In this document: piece by piece, positions 60,154 through 64,000 of the stretch
How positions within the stretch are numbered: position 1 is the stretch's first letter
How the letters are laid out: each line of letters opens with the position of its first letter
Notes under the pieces: generated by a model
Database searches by the model: none
Told to the model about the DNA's origin: nothing
What the model saw: the letters and a program-made list of their open reading frames with translations, nothing else
NCBI GenBank assembly: GCA_036378435.1
Contig: DASUWK010000056.1
Location: forward strand, 107,309-171,308
Direction: 5' to 3'
From: DASUWK01 sp036378435
Lineage (GTDB): Bacteria; Chloroflexota; Dormibacteria; Dormibacterales; Dormibacteraceae
DNA length: 64,000 nt
Made by a program: the position numbers and the translations under genes

Positions 60154-61827
60154 ATGGCCACGACGACCGCCCCTGAGGTGCTGGCGCCTCCGCGGCCGAA
60201 GAGCTACGACGACTCGTTCTTCCGCCCGGTCACGCTCTGGCTGACCACCACCGACCACAAGCTGATCGGGATCATGTACATGGTCACCGGCATCTTGTCG
60301 TTCGTGGTGGGCGGCCTCTTCGCGCTGGTCATGCGCATCCAGCTCTCACAGCCGAACAACAACGTGCTGACCCCGGCCGAGTACAACCAGTTCGTCTCGG
60401 CGCACGGCGTGACGATGATCTTCTTCTTCGTCACGATCTTCATGACCGGCATCGCGAACTACATCGTTCCGCTGATGGTCGGTGCGCGCGACATGGCCTT
60501 CCCGCGCGTCAACCTGCTTGGCTTCTGGCTCATCCCGGTCTCGATCGCGCTGTACTACATCGCGTTCCTGACGCCGGACGGCGCGCTCAACGCAGGCTGG
60601 ACCGCCTATCCGCCGCTGATCGAGAAGCGCTTCAACCCCGGCGTCGGCGTCGACCTGTGGGCCGCAAGCATCGCGGTCTGGGGCCTGTCGGGGATCATGG
60701 CATCGACCAACTTCCTGACCACGATCCTGGCGCTCCGCGCGCCGGGCATGTCACTGCTGCGGCTGCCGCTTTTCGTCTGGGCGCAGATCTCGACTTCGCT
60801 GCTTCTGCTGCTGGTCGGCGCGCCGCTGGTGGCGGCCATGATCATGGTCGAGTTCGACCGCCAGTTCGGGACGCAGTTCTTCACGACGGCGGGGCGCCCG
60901 GTGCTCTACCAGCACCTGTTCTGGTTCTTCGGGCACCCCGAGGTCTACATCATGATTCTGCCCGGCTTCGGGATGATCTCCGAGATCATCCCGGTTTTCA
61001 GCCGCAAGCAGATCTTCGGCTACGGCTCCATGGTGGCCGCGCTTTTCGGCATCGCGTTCCTCTCTGTCAGCGTTTGGGCGCACCACATGTTCACGGTCGG
61101 CATGAACATCTGGGTCGAGACCTTCTTCATGGTCATGACGATGCTGATCGCTGTCCCGACCGGGGTGAAGTTCTTCAACTGGCTCGGCACGGTGTGGGGC
61201 GGATCGCTCGACTTCTCACTGCCGATGAAGTTCGCCTTTGGATTCATGGCGACCTTCCTCATCGGCGGCATCACCGGCGTCTACCTCGCGTCGGTGCCGG
61301 TCGACCAGCAGCTCCACCAGAGCTACTACGTGGTCGCGCACCTGCACTACGTGCTCTTCGGCGGCAGCGTGTTCACGATCTTCGCCGGCATCTATTACTG
61401 GTACCCGAAGGTCACGGGGCGGCTCCTGAACAAGACGCTGGGCGAGATCAACTTCTGGACGCTCTTCCTCGGCTTCAACGGCACCTTTCTGATCATGCAC
61501 ACGCTCGGTTTGGAGGGCATGCCGCGCCGTATCTACACCTACCCCGGCGGCTTCGGAGAAGAGGACTGGGGGTGGACGAACATGGTGATCACCATCAGCT
61601 CGTTTGTGATCGCGGTGTCGGTTCTGGTCTTCCTGATCAACCTGGTGCACAGCTATCGCAACGGCAAGGTCGCCGGTGACGATCCCTGGGGCGGCAACAC
61701 CCTCGAATGGGCGACGACGTCGCCGCCTCCGCCTTACAACTTCGAACGCGTTCCCTTCGTCCGCAGCTTCATGCCGCTGCGCAACATTCGCGAGGATGCC
61801 GGGCTGCCACCGGTGCCAACCGGCTGA
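60154..61827 (+). CDS. ctaD: Cytochrome c oxidase subunit I
   Basis: Catalytic heme-copper subunit, 557 aa, twelve helices. CuB/Tyr region: FGHPEVYIMILPGFG with the His-Tyr cross-link pair, then SVWAHHMFTVGMN (two His). Heme ligands lie in VVAHLHYVLFGGSVF. The N-terminal helix has HGVTMIFFFVTIF with the low-spin heme His. K-channel residues of type A oxidases (YGSM context) are present. An adenine-rich start follows a plausible ribosome site. This is the best-supported gene of the oxidase locus. Confidence 0.96.
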   Translation: MATTTAPEVLAPPRPKSYDDSFFRPVTLWLTTTDHKLIGIMYMVTGILSFVVGGLFALVMRIQLSQPNNNVLTPAEYNQFVSAHGVTMIFFFVTIFMTGIANYIVPLMVGARDMAFPRVNLLGFWLIPVSIALYYIAFLTPDGALNAGWTAYPPLIEKRFNPGVGVDLWAASIAVWGLSGIMASTNFLTTILALRAPGMSLLRLPLFVWAQISTSLLLLLVGAPLVAAMIMVEFDRQFGTQFFTTAGRPVLYQHLFWFFGHPEVYIMILPGFGMISEIIPVFSRKQIFGYGSMVAALFGIAFLSVSVWAHHMFTVGMNIWVETFFMVMTMLIAVPTGVKFFNWLGTVWGGSLDFSLPMKFAFGFMATFLIGGITGVYLASVPVDQQLHQSYYVVAHLHYVLFGGSVFTIFAGIYYWYPKVTGRLLNKTLGEINFWTLFLGFNGTFLIMHTLGLEGMPRRIYTYPGGFGEEDWGWTNMVITISSFVIAVSVLVFLINLVHSYRNGKVAGDDPWGGNTLEWATTSPPPPYNFERVPFVRSFMPLRNIREDAGLPPVPTG

Positions 61828-61829
61828 GC

Positions 61830-62042
61830 GTGGCTGTTTCCGTCCTGCTCGGCGAATGGTGGCAGTCGAACGCGATGTTCGGCGGCGTGTTCTTGGTGGT
61901 CGCGATCTTCATCTTCGCCCTGGCCTGGTACGTGCTGCGGGGTGACCGGCTGAACCGCATGGGGATGGACGAAGAGCAGCTCGGGGTCGGCAAGGGTCAG
62001 CCTGACGAGCCCGACGACATCACGCCTGGCTCGACGCATTAG
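61830..62042 (+). CDS. Small single-helix protein after ctaD
   Basis: 70-aa membrane protein starting at GTG, 2 bp after the ctaD stop. One helix spans about 16-38 (FGGVFLVVAIFIFALAWYVL), followed by an Arg/Asp/Glu-rich cytoplasmic tail. Not recognised as a known oxidase subunit; size and location suggest an accessory subunit or assembly factor. It is probably coupled to ctaD. Confidence 0.65.
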   Translation: MAVSVLLGEWWQSNAMFGGVFLVVAIFIFALAWYVLRGDRLNRMGMDEEQLGVGKGQPDEPDDITPGSTH

Positions 62043-62048
62043 AGGCCG

Positions 62049-63224
62049 CTGATCGACCTCGTCGACCTGGGCATAATCGTCGCCCTCTTCATCGGGGTGG
62101 CAAACGGAGTCCAGCGCGGCTTCTGGCTCTCGCTGCTCCAGTACCTGGGCCTTTTCGTCGGCGTGCTGGTCGGCGCCGGCGTCGCGGCCCCCGTGGCCGA
62201 CGCGCTGAACCTCCACCAGACCGGCCGTCCGATCGCCGGGGTCGTCTGCCTGATCGTCGGCGGCTCCCTCGGGTCGAGCATCGGCTTCTACCTGGGCCAG
62301 CAGGTCCACCGCAGCCTCATCCGCACCGAGAGCGCCTGGAACGTCAACCGCGTGCTCGGCGCTGTCGTCTCCGGGGTGGCCGTGATCGCGGTCTCCTGGT
62401 TCCTCGGCCTCAGCTTCGCGAACGGCCCGAGCGCCGTCGTGGCTCAGCAGGTCCAGCGCTCGGGAATCCTGCGCACCGTCGACGGAATCTTCCCGCGCCC
62501 GCCCGGCTTCCTCGCCACGGTCGAGCAGCTGCTCTCCGGCCTGCCCTTCCCGCGTGTGTTCGCAGGCCTGGAGCCCAGCTACTCGCCGCTGACGCTGCCG
62601 GCCTCGATCGACACGGCGGGAGTCCGCGCCGCGGCCGTCGCGACGGTAAAAGTGCAGAGCTTCGGCTGTGGCGGCATCGTCACCGGCAGCGGTTTCCCGG
62701 TCGCGAACGGCTATGTGATCACGAACGCCCACGTCGTCTCGGGCACTCGCGGGCACACGGTGATCACGCAGGACGGCCGCAGCCTGCGGGCGACGGTCGT
62801 CTTCTTCGACTCGAACCGGGACGTCGCGATCGTCTCGGTGCCGGATCTCGGGATCAAGCCGCTGCCCATGGTTTCGGGCGCGCGTGGCACGCAGGGCGCC
62901 GTCATCGGCTATCCAGGAGGCGGCAACGAGTCCGAGAATCCCGCGGTCATCGACGACCAGGTCGACGCCCAGGGCCGCGACATCTACAACCAGGGCTTCG
63001 TGACGCGGCAGATCTGGATCCTACAGGCCACGGTGATCCCCGGCAACTCCGGCGGACCGCTCGTCAACCTGCAGGGCGGCGTCCTGGGCGTGGTGTTCGC
63101 CGCCTCCAGCAGCGATCCGAGCCAGGCCTACGCCCTGACCGACGGCGAGGTCCAAGGCGACATCCAGGCCGGCGTGGGCCAGACGGCGCCCGTCGACACC
63201 TCCGCCTACTCCTGCGCGGTCTGA
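62049..63224 (+). CDS. MarP-like serine protease with CvpA membrane domain
   Basis: Membrane-bound trypsin-like protease. Four helices of a CvpA-type domain (about 1-125) are followed by a chymotrypsin-fold domain (about 180-385): catalytic His in ITNAHVVSG, Asp in SNRDVAIVSV and Ser in VIPGNSGGPLVN. Mycobacterial MarP protects against acid and oxidative stress and cleaves a wall hydrolase. The first CvpA helix, DLVDLGIIVALFIGVANGVQRGF, is open back to CTG 62049; starting at GTG 62097 would cut that helix. I therefore propose a CTG start (391 aa). Confidence 0.85.
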   Translation: MIDLVDLGIIVALFIGVANGVQRGFWLSLLQYLGLFVGVLVGAGVAAPVADALNLHQTGRPIAGVVCLIVGGSLGSSIGFYLGQQVHRSLIRTESAWNVNRVLGAVVSGVAVIAVSWFLGLSFANGPSAVVAQQVQRSGILRTVDGIFPRPPGFLATVEQLLSGLPFPRVFAGLEPSYSPLTLPASIDTAGVRAAAVATVKVQSFGCGGIVTGSGFPVANGYVITNAHVVSGTRGHTVITQDGRSLRATVVFFDSNRDVAIVSVPDLGIKPLPMVSGARGTQGAVIGYPGGGNESENPAVIDDQVDAQGRDIYNQGFVTRQIWILQATVIPGNSGGPLVNLQGGVLGVVFAASSSDPSQAYALTDGEVQGDIQAGVGQTAPVDTSAYSCAV

Positions 63225-63243
63225 CCTAGGTCCAGGCGGCCGG

Positions 63244-63411
63244 CTACTCGGCCGGGAGCGGCTCCGCCTCCTCGATCAACATCACCGGGATGCCGTCGTC
63301 GATGCGATAGCGCAGCCGGCAGCTGGCGCATTCGAGGCCGTCGTTCTTCAGCTCCACCGGGCCCTTGCACTTCGGGCAGGCGAGCACTTCGAGCAGTTCT
63401 TTCGAGATCAC
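63244..63411 (-). CDS. Trm112-family zinc protein
   Basis: 55-aa protein starting at GTG 63411, with the Trm112/UPF0434 pattern: ISKELLEVLACPKCKGPVEL (first CxxC), CASC (second) and RYRIDDGIPVMLIEEA. It chelates zinc; in eukaryotes the family activates methyltransferases, while bacterial versions often lack a known partner. It overlaps the TOPRIM gene by GTGA. Confidence 0.88.
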   Translation of the reverse strand: MISKELLEVLACPKCKGPVELKNDGLECASCRLRYRIDDGIPVMLIEEAEPLPAE

Positions 63412-63953
63412 GCAGACGATGGTAAGCGGCTCAGCAGGAGCTCCAGCGGTGGCGGGCCCGCGCCGGCGTCCAGTGCTTCCACCAGGAGACGGCCGTAGGC
63501 GATCTTCCGCCCCGCCAGGGTGCCCAGGAAGCGGCGCAGCTGCGCCTCCACAGGGCGGTCGCGATGGTAGGGCTGCTTCTGGAAGCTGCGCCAGGCGGCC
63601 AGCTCGCCCTGGGCCTCGATCACGCGCTCAACGCGCTGGGCGCCCAGCGCGGCGATCAGCTCCGCCTCGAGGTCGGGATCACAGACCACGGAGGCAAGCC
63701 CCGCCCGCGCGAAGGACGGCTCCTCGCCGGCGTCCACGAGGCCGACCAACCGGGCCCGGGGGTGCTGGCCTCGGACCTGCGCCACGAATCGACCCGCCGC
63801 GTGCGCGCCGCCGATTGCCACCACCGAGATGCCCTCCGCCGCCAGGTCGCGGCCGCGGAGCTTGGCGAAGGCCACCACCGCTTCGCGATCGCTCGCTCCC
63901 TCCACGATCACGATCACGATCACGCTGGTAAGCGGCTCAAGTCTCGCCAACAC
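63408..63953 (-). CDS. Stand-alone TOPRIM-domain protein (OLD-nuclease-like)
   Basis: 181-aa protein. IVIVEGASDREAVVAFAKLRGRDLAAEGISVVAIGG is cited by its ends: the TOPRIM Glu (VEGASD) and the later Asp pair (GLVDAGEE) can be seen. The pattern matches TOPRIM domains of OLD-family endonucleases, but the ABC ATPase half is missing. The remainder is helical with a basic RSFQKQPYHRDR stretch. The start is unclear because of a GTGATC repeat; GTG 63953 is the first option and overlaps the upstream frame by 17 bp. A DNA or RNA nuclease role is inferred from the domain only. Confidence 0.75.
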   Translation of the reverse strand: MLARLEPLTSVIVIVIVEGASDREAVVAFAKLRGRDLAAEGISVVAIGGAHAAGRFVAQVRGQHPRARLVGLVDAGEEPSFARAGLASVVCDPDLEAELIAALGAQRVERVIEAQGELAAWRSFQKQPYHRDRPVEAQLRRFLGTLAGRKIAYGRLLVEALDAGAGPPPLELLLSRLPSSA

Positions 63954-64000
63954 CCGCCCCGCGGCCGGCCGCGAGCCCTTTCAGTGCCTCCGGATAGGGC
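63937..64000 (-). CDS. C-terminus of an unidentified protein (cut by window edge)
   Basis: About 20 in-frame codons ending at TGA (63939-63937) and reading PEALKGLAAGRGAGVGET. It is plausible as a protein tail because the frame is open to the edge, but too short to identify. Confidence 0.4.
   Translation of the reverse strand, partial: PYPEALKGLAAGRGAGVGET

Overview
The window is GC-rich and densely packed, and most neighbouring genes share ATGA, GTGA or TTGA stop/start overlaps. It has no phage, integrase, transposase or CRISPR array. The Tad pilus operon lacks an outer-membrane secretin, the oxidase is an aa3/caa3 type, and there is a MarP-like CvpA-protease, a wax ester synthase and many lipoproteins. 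Together these suggest a free-living aerobic monoderm heterotroph of the Chloroflexota/Dormibacterota/Actinomycetota sphere. This placement is inference; there is no rRNA or ribosomal marker here.

Layout. 1-8.4 kb (minus strand): a Tad/Flp pilus operon (cpaB, a cpaE-like ATPase with an N-terminal cyclic-nucleotide-binding-like domain, a HEAT-repeat gene, tadA, tadB, tadC and two TadE-like pseudopilins, the last cut by the window edge) plus a GGDEF protein. 8.5-24 kb: small physiological units, namely a TMEM175-like channel, a peptidase S51, a divergent MFS exporter/MarR pair, P450 and wax ester synthase, an ABC exporter, an ECF sigma factor with its own SnoaL-like domain, an ArsR/AHSA1 pair, GrpB and membrane proteins. 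23.7-27.5 kb: a Met/His-repeat lipoprotein divergent from a TlpA-like/CcdA/two-component operon. 27.5-29.1 kb: a sulfite-oxidase-like molybdoenzyme with its reductase. 29-34 kb: two tRNA-Leu genes, a GT4 glycosyltransferase, topoisomerase IB and an MbfA-like ferritin/VIT1 protein.

34-50 kb is a catabolic-looking island. It holds two ALS-like TPP enzymes, a zinc alcohol dehydrogenase, an MFS symporter, an aldehyde dehydrogenase, a cupin and an NSAR/OSBS-like enolase-superfamily enzyme. After a lipoprotein and a lytic transglycosylase comes a coupled plus-strand operon of 2-hydroxyacid dehydrogenase, fused LutB-LutA, D-threonine-aldolase-like protein and aldonolactone oxidase. Substrates are not deducible from sequence alone, but the enzyme mix points to 2-oxo acid, 2-hydroxyacid and hydroxy-amino-acid turnover.

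50-53 kb holds small proteins, four more tRNAs (Gly-GCC, Gly-TCC, Glu-TTC, Val-GAC; all six tRNAs in the window encode CCA) and a palindromic repeat element. 53-62 kb holds an orphan xanthine-dehydrogenase-type molybdenum subunit, an MFS protein, two lipoprotein peptidyl-prolyl isomerases, a cupredoxin and a divergent cytochrome c oxidase locus (ctaE plus a zinc-ribbon subunit-IV-like protein on minus; ctaC, ctaD and a small membrane protein on plus). 62-64 kb holds a MarP-like protease, a Trm112-like protein, a lone TOPRIM protein and a gene cut by the window edge.

The most unusual signals are: (1) a two-locus intergenic element built of paired 14-bp palindromes exactly 42 bp apart; (2) the CNB-CpaE fusion; (3) an unlisted Met/His-repeat lipoprotein beside thiol-redox genes; (4) a zinc ribbon fused to an oxidase accessory subunit; and (5) two genes whose reading frames appear to begin at CTG.
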